A stretch of DNA of 21,385 bases. Source: Flavobacteriaceae bacterium. GTDB taxonomy: Bacteria > Bacteroidota > Bacteroidia > Flavobacteriales > Flavobacteriaceae. Below the pieces are notes generated by a model. The model did no database searches and was not told the DNA's origin. It saw nothing but the letters and a program-made list of their open reading frames with translations. Where the stretch lies: contig JALRDC010000162.1 in NCBI GenBank assembly GCA_023262245.1, positions 1 to 21,385 of the forward strand. The letters are read 5' to 3'. Below are positions 7,010-14,680 of this stretch, in pieces. A program made the translations under genes and the position numbers. Within the stretch, counting starts at the first letter, position 1, and every line of letters starts with the position of its first letter.

Positions 7010-7645
7010 ATGAACGTAGAAAGTTTTCATTCCCTTTTTGTTATTCCAGACAATAAACGCAATCTCTTTAAATGGTCTTTGCGGTGGCTTAATGAAAAGT
7101 ATCCCAAAATTGGTGTAAGGATGATCAGAACTCCTGAAAAAGCACTGACTTTCCTTAAAAAACATTCCTATTTCAGAATTTATTGGCTTGAAAACACCTG
7201 TGCTCCTACTTCATTAGCAATTGAGATCCGCAAGCAATACCCTAATTTAGAATGGATTGTTATTACAGAGAAATTAGATGTTTATTGTTATAGATCCTGG
7301 ATTAAAGCTTTTTTTATCAAAGGAATTTGGTACCTCCCCGACTTTTTGAATTTTGATTTGTGGAGTTTTATTCTCATTACCAGAAGCAAGAAACAAATTC
7401 ACAGCCCCACGGTTCAAAGCGTTTTAGAAAAACCGAAACGCACTATTTTACCTAAAGACATCCGTCTTTTAAAAGCCTTACAGGCAGGTAAAACGCGAAT
7501 TGAAATTGAAAAAACGATTGGCTTCTCAACCAGTAATTACTACTACAGACTGGAATGTTTAAAAAAATTATTTGGTTTACTTCCGGAAGCCAACCTTTAT
7601 CAACTCATTTGTGAGGCCGAGAGCTGGGGGTATATTCCTGATTAA
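7010..7645 (+). CDS. Response-regulator-like protein with altered receiver and LuxR-type HTH
   Basis: Probable DNA-binding regulator, 211 residues from the ATG at 7010; the frame extends 17 codons upstream, but that part lies over the promoter-like boxes. Residues 146-211 (ILPKDIRLLKALQAGKTRIE then EKTIGFSTSNYYYRL) have the spacing of a LuxR/GerE helix-turn-helix, including the acidic LPKDIRLL start and AGKTRIEIEK recognition region. Residues about 6-125 have alternating hydrophobic strands and helices like a receiver domain: T86 (IVIT) and K104 (AFFIK) fit the conserved Thr and Lys, but the usual acidic pair is PD (13-14) and the phospho-acceptor position seems to be L60-E61. No sensor kinase is adjacent. 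Target genes are unknown; the two lipoproteins downstream are candidates. The HTH call is fairly firm, the receiver call is by pattern only. Confidence 0.65.
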   Translation: MNVESFHSLFVIPDNKRNLFKWSLRWLNEKYPKIGVRMIRTPEKALTFLKKHSYFRIYWLENTCAPTSLAIEIRKQYPNLEWIVITEKLDVYCYRSWIKAFFIKGIWYLPDFLNFDLWSFILITRSKKQIHSPTVQSVLEKPKRTILPKDIRLLKALQAGKTRIEIEKTIGFSTSNYYYRLECLKKLFGLLPEANLYQLICEAESWGYIPD

Positions 7646-7850
7646 CATTTAAGAATTATTTCTAAACCCCATAAAATAAAAAGCCTAGAATTGTATTCTA
7701 ATAACCCAAATAAAAACATACCGTAATTATGTATTACCTTATTAAAAACTCCAAACTTTTTAAAAACAGTGTAGCACTATTTTTTAGTTATAGGCAATTA
7801 AAACCCAAAGTTTAACTAAACCTGAGAGAGTGCTTTCTGCTTGGGAGAAT

Positions 7851-7868
7851 CCTTCGACAAGTTCAGGG
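7851..7868. repeat. Dispersed intergenic repeat-like sequence (CCTTCGACAAGTTCAGGG)
   Basis: The 18 bases read CCTTCGACAAGTTCAGGG, one base away from CCTTCGACAAGCTCAGGG, an imperfectly palindromic sequence I know as an intergenic repeat in many bacterial genomes. In one minus-strand frame it encodes the PELVEG peptide that often contaminates hypothetical-protein annotation. There is only one copy in this window, so its repeat status here rests on outside knowledge. Confidence 0.5.
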
Positions 7869-7915
7869 TGAAAAAGAAAAGAGAAAACAAAAATGATTGT
7901 CCGTAGCAGGAGAAG

Positions 7916-7939
7916 CCAAAGAAATCGATTTTTCTTTGG
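7916..7939. repeat. Perfect 9-bp inverted repeat with 6-base loop
   Basis: CCAAAGAAA (7916-7924) and TTTCTTTGG (7931-7939) pair perfectly around TCGATT. There is no T-tract after it on either strand, so a terminator is unlikely. It sits 64 bases before the lipoprotein start and 48 bases after the repeat-like sequence; it could be part of the same dispersed element, an operator, or a structure in the 5' leader. Confidence 0.45.
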
Positions 7940-8003
7940 TGGCGTTTTGCAAGTCTTGACACTCCTGAAAAATGTTGAGTCGTGGATTTTAAATTTAAAT
8001 ATC

Positions 8004-8576
8004 ATGAAAAAATTAACACTCGTATTGCTGTTTTTCACTACTATTTTTTTCGGCTGTAACGGACTTTTATATACATCTTTAAAAAGTGAACAAACCCCCA
8101 TAACTGGCAAAGTGGGGGTATTACTTCCCAAGCTAAACTATTACCATATTGACGGAGTAGCCCAAGAGGAAAAAGATAAAATAACCCAAGTTTTACAAAA
8201 TCAGATTATTCAGTCTTTATCCAAATTGGCCAAAAGTTATAGGGTAGAATTTGTTCCCGTTCCTTTAAATTCTGAACAGCTTCAGGATGTAAGCCAATTT
8301 AATAAGGAATATGGGGTTGCCTACGTTTTAAACTCGGATTATACCTTTTTGGATTACGACAATGATTTTGAGTCGCTTTTGGTTTATGTGGCATCGGACT
8401 TTACTCTTTTTCTAAGTGAGGGGAAATATAAAATTGATTTTTCTCTGATTGAACTAGAAAGTCAAAACGAACTGTGGAATTTTAAAATGAAAGGGAATAG
8501 CTCCAAGTTAGGAGTTTCCAATATGATGTTCCATCCCAGAAGGGAACTCAAAAAAGTAATTGCGCACAATAGGTAA
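8004..8576 (+). CDS. Predicted lipoprotein of unknown function
   Basis: 190 residues from the ATG at 8004. The frame is open 37 codons further upstream, but those run through the hairpin and lack coding character, while the ATG at 8004 begins a clear signal peptide: MKKLTLVLLFFTTIFFGC, with lipobox FFGC and lipidated C18. The mature part has a VGVLLP strand early, a helix rich in Q/E/K (about 55-75) and alternating strands through LESQNELWNF. This is loosely like the small periplasmic lipoproteins with a beta-alpha sandwich, but I do not recognise the family. It is followed after 30 bases by a second lipoprotein gene, so the two are probably cotranscribed and act at the cell envelope. Confidence 0.75.
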   Translation: MKKLTLVLLFFTTIFFGCNGLLYTSLKSEQTPITGKVGVLLPKLNYYHIDGVAQEEKDKITQVLQNQIIQSLSKLAKSYRVEFVPVPLNSEQLQDVSQFNKEYGVAYVLNSDYTFLDYDNDFESLLVYVASDFTLFLSEGKYKIDFSLIELESQNELWNFKMKGNSSKLGVSNMMFHPRRELKKVIAHNR

Positions 8577-8606
8577 CAAAATGATTTACCCCTACAATAA
8601 ATTACC

Positions 8607-9089
8607 ATGAAAAAATCCATTCTAATTTTATTAACCGTAGTGCTAACCTCTTGTGCTACATCAACCCAATGGACAAAAACTCCTACTTCTCAAAAGGAAG
8701 AGCTGCTTTCAGAACCGGCAATAATTTACGTACTAAGACCTAAAAAACTTCACGGTTCTTTAGTTCTTGCCAATGTTTACGAAGAACAAAACTATGTGGG
8801 AAGAGTAGCCAATGGAGGTTATTTGAAGTGGACCACTCAAAAAGCGCATACCCGATTGAAATCCCAATTGGGTAGAGGGCATATGGTTTATGGAGTGGAC
8901 GTCACTTTAAAACCGGGAGAGACCTATTTTTATCAATTGGATTGGAAAGTAGGTTGGTTTAGAAATAAATTATTCCTTGAACCCGTAGCACTTTCTGAGG
9001 GACAAAAACAAGTAGCCAAATTAAAGGCACCCCTTGAGAGAAAACATCTGCCAAACAAAAAATGGCACTATAAGGTTTCGTCAAACTGA
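8607..9089 (+). CDS. Predicted lipoprotein, DUF2846-like
   Basis: 160 residues. The signal peptide MKKSILILLTVVLTSC ends in lipobox LTSC with lipidated C16. The mature part starts with a low-complexity T/S/K tether, then AIIYVLRPKKLHGSL, NYVGRVANGGYLKW, an amphipathic strand region and TLKPGETYFYQLDWKVG. This order (IYV-R, short strand pair with VG-V-NGGY, then PGETY-Y) resembles DUF2846-type lipoproteins; the family match is by eye and function is unknown. It lies 30 bases after the previous lipoprotein gene with no promoter visible between them. It converges with the aspS pair across 90 bases. Confidence 0.75.
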   Translation: MKKSILILLTVVLTSCATSTQWTKTPTSQKEELLSEPAIIYVLRPKKLHGSLVLANVYEEQNYVGRVANGGYLKWTTQKAHTRLKSQLGRGHMVYGVDVTLKPGETYFYQLDWKVGWFRNKLFLEPVALSEGQKQVAKLKAPLERKHLPNKKWHYKVSSN

Positions 9090-9132
9090 AAGGCATGGAA
9101 TTAAGTCAGTATTAAAATACGTGATTTAACGG

Positions 9133-9173
9133 ATGTCATGACATTGGGGGGATTTAGGAAATGGTTTTCTAAA
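9133..9173. repeat. 12-bp perfect palindrome plus adjacent hairpin between convergent genes
   Basis: ATGTCATGACAT at 9133-9144 is a perfect palindrome. Nine bases on, TTTAGGAAA (9153-9161) pairs with TTTTCTAAA (9165-9173), nine pairs with one G-U on the plus strand and a 3-base loop. They lie in the 90-base gap between the lipoprotein stop and the small membrane protein stop. The hairpin may end transcripts, although no T-tract follows; the palindrome has the form of a dimeric-protein binding site. Confidence 0.4.
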
Positions 9174-9179
9174 CCGAAA

Positions 9180-9413
9180 TCACTTTTCTCCCCGCATCTT
9201 TTTTAGATTTTCTTCAGTAAGGGTATAATCTTGAAGGCGTTTGCCCTTCCAGCGGTGGTAAAGAAAAAGGGGTAAGTAGAGAAAAGTTCCTGCAAGGACG
9301 CTAAAACCGATGATCCTTTCTCCTGTAGGAAAGTCAATATAGGTTTTGTGATACATACCATAACCTAAAGCGGATAGTATGGAGCAAAATAAAACCCAGA
9401 GTACTTTTTTCAT
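9180..9413 (-). CDS. Small two-helix membrane protein
   Basis: 77 residues. Two hydrophobic segments, about 3-20 (VLWVLFCSILSALGYGMY) and about 33-53 (RIIGFSVLAGTFLYLPLF), are joined by a short loop and followed by a basic and charged tail (HRWKGKR, then a K/E-rich end). The positive tail suggests both ends lie in the cytoplasm. Its ATG overlaps the aspS stop as ATGA, so it is translationally coupled to aspartyl-tRNA synthetase. No known catalytic motif; function unknown. The coupling makes it a real gene rather than noise. Confidence 0.8.
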   Translation of the reverse strand: MKKVLWVLFCSILSALGYGMYHKTYIDFPTGERIIGFSVLAGTFLYLPLFLYHRWKGKRLQDYTLTEENLKKMRGEK

Positions 9414-11170
9414 TCTTTAGTTTTAGGAAGTATCTTTAGAGCGAGTTCTTCAAGTTGTGCCTCATCTAAAGATGCAGGTGCATCAATCATCACATCACGA
9501 CCGCTGTTGTTTTTTGGGAAAGCGATAAAGTCGCGGATGGTTTCTTCTCCCCCTAAAAGGGCAACCAAACGGTCTAAACCTAGAGCAATTCCTCCATGCG
9601 GGGGTGCCCCATATTGGAACGCATCCATTAAAAAGCCAAACTGTGCTTGCGCTTCTTCTTTAGAAAAGCCCAAAAGGTCAAATAGTTGCGATTGAAGCTC
9701 TTGATCGTGAATCCGAATGGAGCCTCCTCCAATTTCATTTCCATTTAAAACCAAATCATAGGCATTGGCTCTTACCGCAGCAGGATCTGTTTTTAAAAGT
9801 GCTAACTGTTCGGGCTTGGGTGCTGTAAAAGGATGGTGCATGGCATGATAACGCTGGGTTTCTTCATCCCATTCTAACAGGGGAAAGTCCGTTATCCATA
9901 GGGGAGCAAATTCTTCGGGATTTCGTAACCCCAAACGTTCTGCTAGCTCCATACGCAAAGCACTGAGTTGGGTACGGGCCGTTTTTGTTTCTCCTGAGAG
10001 CAAAAAAATTAAATCTCCTCCCTTTGCTCCTGAGCGTTCTGCCCATGCGGCAAGATCACTTTCACTAAAAAATTTATCTACAGAAGATTTGTAGCTACCG
10101 TCTTCGTTGCATTTTACCCATATCAAGCCTTTAGCGCCAATTTGAGGGCGTTTAACCCAATCGATTAACCCATCAATTTCTTTTCTAGTGTAACCAGCTG
10201 CACCGGGTACAGCAATACCCACAACAAGTTCTTGGCTATCAAATACGCCGAATCCTTTGCCCTTTGCCAGATCATTCAGCTCGGCAAAGGTCATTCCAAA
10301 GCGGATATCGGGCTTGTCATTACCGTAGGTTTTCATTGCTTCTTCATAGGTCATTCTGGGGAAAGTAGGGGTATCAACTCCTTTAATTTCCTTCAAAAGA
10401 TGGCGGGTTAGCCCCTCAAATTGATTTAAAATATCTTCTTGTTCTACAAAAGTCATTTCACAATCTATCTGTGTAAACTCAGGTTGTCGGTCAGCCCTTA
10501 AGTCTTCATCTCTAAAACATTTTACGATTTGGAAATATTTATCCAAACCGCCTACCATCAGCAGTTGTTTAAACGTTTGTGGGGATTGGGGAAGGGCATA
10601 AAACTGCCCGGAATTCATACGTGAAGGAACAACAAAATCTCGAGCACCCTCTGGGGTAGATTTAATCAAATAAGGAGTTTCTACGTCAATAAAACCAGCG
10701 GCTGATAAATAATTTCGAACCGCCATAGTAACTTGAGAGCGGAAAATTAATTTTTCTTTTACTGGATTTCTGCGGATGTCCAAATAGCGATATTGCATGC
10801 GTAGTTCTTCCCCTCCGTCTGTGGTATCTTCTAGGGTGAATGGAGGTGTTTTGGAAGGGTTTAAAATCTCTAATTTTTCAACTAAAACTTCAATGGCCCC
10901 CGTACTTAAATTGGGATTTTTAGACTCTCTTTCAATTACCTTCCCTTTGATTTGTATGACAAATTCCCTCCCGAGACTTTGCGCTTTTTGGAATACTTCT
11001 TTGGGACTGCGTTCTTCATCAAAAACCAATTGTGTTAAACCGTATCGGTCTCTTAGGTCCGCCCAAACGATAAAACCTTTATTTCGATTTTTTTGTACCC
11101 AACCTGCCAGTGTTACAGTTTGGTTTAAATCTTCTATACGGAGTGCACCGCAGTCGTGTGTTCTATACAT
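9410..11170 (-). CDS. aspS: Aspartyl-tRNA synthetase
   Basis: Class IIb synthetase that attaches aspartate to tRNA-Asp, cytosolic, 586 residues, full length for the bacterial type. An N-terminal OB-fold anticodon domain (about 1-110, MYRTHDCGALRIEDLNQTVT) is followed by the catalytic core: motif 1 near RNYLSAAGFIDVETPYL, the flipping-loop and aspartate region TPEGARDF, motif 2 FRDEDLRADRQPEFTQID with R220, the bacterial-specific GAD insertion (about 280-420), and motif 3 GIALGLDRL with R534. It is first in a two-gene unit with the small membrane protein. Its -7 box lies within the terminator of the efflux operon. I cannot tell from sequence whether it also charges tRNA-Asn. Confidence 0.98.
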   Translation of the reverse strand: MYRTHDCGALRIEDLNQTVTLAGWVQKNRNKGFIVWADLRDRYGLTQLVFDEERSPKEVFQKAQSLGREFVIQIKGKVIERESKNPNLSTGAIEVLVEKLEILNPSKTPPFTLEDTTDGGEELRMQYRYLDIRRNPVKEKLIFRSQVTMAVRNYLSAAGFIDVETPYLIKSTPEGARDFVVPSRMNSGQFYALPQSPQTFKQLLMVGGLDKYFQIVKCFRDEDLRADRQPEFTQIDCEMTFVEQEDILNQFEGLTRHLLKEIKGVDTPTFPRMTYEEAMKTYGNDKPDIRFGMTFAELNDLAKGKGFGVFDSQELVVGIAVPGAAGYTRKEIDGLIDWVKRPQIGAKGLIWVKCNEDGSYKSSVDKFFSESDLAAWAERSGAKGGDLIFLLSGETKTARTQLSALRMELAERLGLRNPEEFAPLWITDFPLLEWDEETQRYHAMHHPFTAPKPEQLALLKTDPAAVRANAYDLVLNGNEIGGGSIRIHDQELQSQLFDLLGFSKEEAQAQFGFLMDAFQYGAPPHGGIALGLDRLVALLGGEETIRDFIAFPKNNSGRDVMIDAPASLDEAQLEELALKILPKTKE

Positions 11171-11187
11171 AAGTCATCTTGTTGTGG

Positions 11188-11195
11188 CAAAAATA
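11188..11195 (-). promoter_or_regulatory. -7 element of aspS (TATTTTTG)
   Basis: Exact TAnnTTTG match 17 bases before the aspS ATG, the same octamer as for tadA, the prenyl synthase and the ZIP gene. It is formed by the T-tract that ends the upstream terminator hairpin. No good TTG is visible at -33; the hairpin occupies that position. Confidence 0.55.
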
Positions 11196-11225
11196 AAAAA
11201 TCCTGAAGTGTGAACCTCAGGATTT
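11193..11225 (-). terminator. Terminator of the efflux operon
   Basis: Nine pairs, AAATCCTGA (11198-11206) with TCAGGATTT (11217-11225), plus an inner G-C beyond an A-C mismatch, around a TGTGAA loop. On the minus strand a T-run continues into 11193. It lies 8 bases after the RND permease stop codon and ends the tetR-tolC-adaptor-permease transcript. Confidence 0.85.
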
Positions 11226-11233
11226 AGATTTCT

Positions 11234-14200
11234 TTATAGGATCTTCTTAACCCAAAGTTTAATGGAATATACTATTGAGAAGGTTGCGGGCACAATAACT
11301 AAAGTTAGAAAAGTAGCAAAGGTCAACCCAAAAATCACAGTCCAAGCTAAAGGTCCCCAGAAAATAACATTATCTCCCCCAACGTAAATCTTTGGATCCC
11401 ACTCTGAAAATAAGGAGAAAAAGTCAATGTTGAGGCCAATAGCCAGCGGGATCAATCCTAGAACTGTAGTAATGGCAGTGAGAATTACCGGGCGAAGTCG
11501 TGCAGTACCTCCTTCGATGATGGCTAAAGTAACTTCATTTTTATCAAGCAGTGTTCCAGAATTAAGTTTAAGCACATCCCTTTTTCTATCAATCAAAAGT
11601 TGGGTATAGTCCAGCAGCACTACACCATTGTTTACAACAATTCCTGCGAGAGCAATAATTCCCATCATGGTCATCAAAATGACAAAAGGCATCTGGAAGG
11701 CCATTAAACCTAAAAAGACTCCCGTAAAACTCAAGAAAATAGACAACAGTATTATAAGTGGTTTGGAAATGGAATTAAATTGAAAAACTAAGAGAAGTAA
11801 AATCAATCCAAGTGCAGCTAATAAAGCGTTGGAGAGAAAGGTCATGTTTTTTTCTTGTTCTTCGATTTCTCCCGAAAACTTAAAATTAACTCCTTCTGGA
11901 AGCTCATAGCTGATGAGCGCATTTTTTACTCTATCTACTACAGCATTGGCATTATAACCTGCTAATACTGGAGAATAAAGAGTGACTACTCGATTCAGTT
12001 GCCGGTGCTTTATGGCGTTAAAACTCGTAGTATTTTCGCGCTCTACTAGAGCTGAAACGGGGATTTCTTTAATACGACCCGTTGCTTGATCCCTAAAAAT
12101 AATATTTTGGTTGAATAAGGCATTGTTGTCGTAGCGTGTAGCTTTGTTAAATCGAACATTAATATCATAATCATCTCCCTCTTTTTTAAAGACCCCAGCT
12201 TTGGCACCAAATAAGGAGGTTCTTAGTAATTGTCCTACTTGAGAGGTAGAAACACCTAATTCTCCTGCCTTTTTACGATCAACATTAAGTTGAATTCCAG
12301 GCTTGTTTTTATTTACATCAATTTTTAATTCTTCAACTCCGGCAACATTGATTCGGTTGAGATAATCTTTCATGTTTTGAGCGGTTTGAATCAACCCAAA
12401 ATAATCTGCCCCTGTAATTTCTATGGTGATGGGATAACCCGCTGGTGGGCCATTTGCATCTTTTTCTACAGAAATAGCTACTCCTGGAAATTTTCCATCC
12501 AAATGCTTTTGGATGTCCCTTCTTAAGTTTTCACTTGAAACACCTTCACGCATTTTAAATTCCCTCATGGTTAGGGTAATTTTTCCCTTGTGCGGCAGCT
12601 CATTTGTGTTTCCATTATCAACAAAGGGATTTCCAGCTCCTTCTCCAACCTGAGCCACACCAGATTCTACGAGAAGATTGAAATCTGCTTTATTGTATTT
12701 AGGTCGCCCAACTACTTGATAAATCTCTTCCTCAATTCGACGAGTTGTTTTGTTTGTTTTTTTGATTGCCGTACCCTCAGGGTATTCTATAAATACTAGA
12801 ATTTGCTTTGGTTGATTTTCAGGAAAAAATTCAACGCTTGGCGGAAAGATTCCCATCAAAACAAATGAAGAGATAAGCAGAAAAAAAGTGCCTCCTAAAA
12901 ATAGAATGGGCTTATATCCTGTCAAGGCAAAAGCTAAGAACTTTCGATAACTGTTTTCAAGACGCACTAAAAAAGTGTTTTGAAAGCTTTGAGCTAAGTT
13001 TTTAATGAAAAATTTATAGATCCAGAAAAGAATGGGGGTTAGAACCATCAAGTTTCCAAAAACTCGGACACTAGGGCTTCCAAAGAGAAGAATGACCCCA
13101 AGGCCTCCCATAAAAAAGGTCAATCTCCAAATGGACTTAGTACTGATTTCTCGTTCTTTGATTTCCATAAATTGGGAAACAAGCATGGAATTAAAAAAGA
13201 TCGCAACGATTAGTGAGGATCCTAAAACTACAGAAAGTGTAATTGGAAAATAAATCATGAATTCTCCCATAAGTCCAGGCCAAGCACCAAGCGGCACAAA
13301 AGCGGCGATTGTGGTTGCCGTAGATACAATAATGGGGAAAGCAATTTCACCAATACCCGCTTTAGCAGCATTGATCCGTGACATTCCTTCTTTTTCCATA
13401 AGGCGATAAACATTCTCAACAACTACAATCCCATTATCTACGAGCATTCCTAATCCCATAACGAGCCCAAAGAGTACCATCGTATTCATCGTATAGCCTA
13501 AAGCTGATAGAATCATAAAGGACATGAACATGGACATTGGAATCGCAAATCCAACAAATAGAGCGTTTCTAAATCCTAAGAAAAACATTAGGACAGTTAC
13601 AACAAGTAAAATTCCAAAGATGATGCTGTTAACCAATTCACTGACCTGATTTAAGGTCATGTTAGATTGATCATTAGAAATAGTAATTTCTAAATCAGCA
13701 GGAAGTCCTATTTCTTGGGGGTTTTCTGTAATTTTTCGAATGTCTTTTGAAGCAAGGATTAAGTTTTTTCCTCCTCTCTTAACTACATCTAGTAAAACAG
13801 CTTTTTGACCAAATGACCGCGCGTAGGATGTAATTTCTTTTTCTTTAAAAGAGATTTCAGCAATATCACCTAGATAAACTGGTCCTCCATCTGTCTTGAC
13901 TACAAAACCTTTTAATTCTTCAGGATTTTCAATTTCTCCAGTTAAACGAATGTTTCTACGTTGTCCGCCCATCACAATATTTCCACTGGAGATAGTTGAG
14001 TTTTCTCTTGAAATGGCTCCCAAAATATCATTGAAAGATACTTTAGCAGCAGTCATCTTAAGGATGTCTACGGCTACCTCCACTTCAAAAATTTGGATGC
14101 CTCGGATATTGACTTCTTTGATTTGAGAAAGTTGTTCTATGCGACTCTCAAGCCGTTCTGCATATACCTTTAGTTGCTCTATAGGATAGTCACCAATAAG

Positions 14201-14680
14201 GCTAATGTTTAGTATGGGTTGGAGTTCCGAAAAGTCCAATTCAAAAATATTAGGCTCCACTTTAGCGTTGTTGAAAACTGGCCAGTCCGGTCCTGCTGTT
14301 ACACCGTCCACTAAGTCTTTTACTTTCTGTTTAGCATCATCAATGGTGATGTTTTCATCGAATTCAACATCAATAACTGAAAAATCCTCTGAAGAAGTAG
14401 AGCGAATTTCAACCATATTAGGAACCCCTTTCAATACTTCTTCTAGAGGATCCGTAACAATACGTTCGATATCCTCAGCAGTATTTCCAGGATACACCGT
14501 GCTTACAAAAACTTTTGTATCGTTAATCTCTGGAAAAGCCTCCCTGGGCATAGAAAAATAGGAGGAAATCCCTAGTATAAAGAAGATTGTCATGATGACA
14601 TAGATCACGGTTTTGTGTTCTATTGCCCAAGAGGAAAATAAAAACTCTTTTATTTTAGGGCTATTTGATTTTTCAGCCAT
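11234..14680 (-). CDS. RND efflux transporter permease (AcrB-like)
   Basis: Inner-membrane proton-driven pump subunit, 1148 residues, longer than the typical 1030-1050. The N-terminus has the first transmembrane helix (about 19-40), then SMPREAFPEINDTKVFVSTV and YPGNTAEDIE, typical of hydrophobe/amphiphile exporters. Two repeats follow, each a large periplasmic region and a helix bundle. The helix-4 motif GMLVDNGIVVVENV has D415 and N416 where AcrB has Asp-Asp; the helix-10 motif GIVVNNGVVLLDY has N1017 where AcrB has lysine. Extra length lies around the central helices (about 510-580) and before the last helix (SEWDPKIYVGGDNVIFWG). The ATG shares a base with the adaptor stop (TAATG). Substrate cannot be read from sequence; drugs, bile-like compounds or lipids are possible. 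Confidence 0.95.
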   Translation of the reverse strand: MAEKSNSPKIKEFLFSSWAIEHKTVIYVIMTIFFILGISSYFSMPREAFPEINDTKVFVSTVYPGNTAEDIERIVTDPLEEVLKGVPNMVEIRSTSSEDFSVIDVEFDENITIDDAKQKVKDLVDGVTAGPDWPVFNNAKVEPNIFELDFSELQPILNISLIGDYPIEQLKVYAERLESRIEQLSQIKEVNIRGIQIFEVEVAVDILKMTAAKVSFNDILGAISRENSTISSGNIVMGGQRRNIRLTGEIENPEELKGFVVKTDGGPVYLGDIAEISFKEKEITSYARSFGQKAVLLDVVKRGGKNLILASKDIRKITENPQEIGLPADLEITISNDQSNMTLNQVSELVNSIIFGILLVVTVLMFFLGFRNALFVGFAIPMSMFMSFMILSALGYTMNTMVLFGLVMGLGMLVDNGIVVVENVYRLMEKEGMSRINAAKAGIGEIAFPIIVSTATTIAAFVPLGAWPGLMGEFMIYFPITLSVVLGSSLIVAIFFNSMLVSQFMEIKEREISTKSIWRLTFFMGGLGVILLFGSPSVRVFGNLMVLTPILFWIYKFFIKNLAQSFQNTFLVRLENSYRKFLAFALTGYKPILFLGGTFFLLISSFVLMGIFPPSVEFFPENQPKQILVFIEYPEGTAIKKTNKTTRRIEEEIYQVVGRPKYNKADFNLLVESGVAQVGEGAGNPFVDNGNTNELPHKGKITLTMREFKMREGVSSENLRRDIQKHLDGKFPGVAISVEKDANGPPAGYPITIEITGADYFGLIQTAQNMKDYLNRINVAGVEELKIDVNKNKPGIQLNVDRKKAGELGVSTSQVGQLLRTSLFGAKAGVFKKEGDDYDINVRFNKATRYDNNALFNQNIIFRDQATGRIKEIPVSALVERENTTSFNAIKHRQLNRVVTLYSPVLAGYNANAVVDRVKNALISYELPEGVNFKFSGEIEEQEKNMTFLSNALLAALGLILLLLVFQFNSISKPLIILLSIFLSFTGVFLGLMAFQMPFVILMTMMGIIALAGIVVNNGVVLLDYTQLLIDRKRDVLKLNSGTLLDKNEVTLAIIEGGTARLRPVILTAITTVLGLIPLAIGLNIDFFSLFSEWDPKIYVGGDNVIFWGPLAWTVIFGLTFATFLTLVIVPATFSIVYSIKLWVKKIL

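Larger units (their letters stand above)
7646..8003. other. Gene-free stretch of 358 bases with small inverted repeats
   Basis: No convincing coding sequence. It contains TAGAAT/ATTCTA (7686-7700, 3-base loop), GTAAT/ATTAC (7723-7737, 5-base loop), and a short AGTG/CACT stem (7768-7778) followed by ATTTTTT that might be a weak plus-strand terminator for the regulator. Further on are a dispersed-repeat-like sequence (7851-7868) and a 9-bp hairpin (7916-7939), listed separately. No clear TAnnTTTG precedes the lipoprotein gene; TAAATTTA at 7990-7997 is the closest. Confidence 0.6.

Noticed and set aside
7893..8003. N-terminal extension of the first lipoprotein
   Set aside because: It would place the lipoprotein signal peptide 37 residues inside the protein and reads through a perfect hairpin; the ATG at 8004 begins a standard signal peptide.
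7784..8131. Minus-strand frame of 115 codons containing PELVEG
   Set aside because: PELVEG is the translation of the dispersed-repeat-like sequence at 7851-7868, and the frame runs antisense through the lipoprotein signal peptide. No protein family features.
10797..11213. Plus-strand frame of 138 codons
   Set aside because: Antisense to the aspS N-terminal domain and running into the efflux terminator; no recognisable features.
14205..14561. Plus-strand frame of 118 codons
   Set aside because: Antisense to the conserved N-terminal part of the RND permease; serine/threonine-rich shadow frame.
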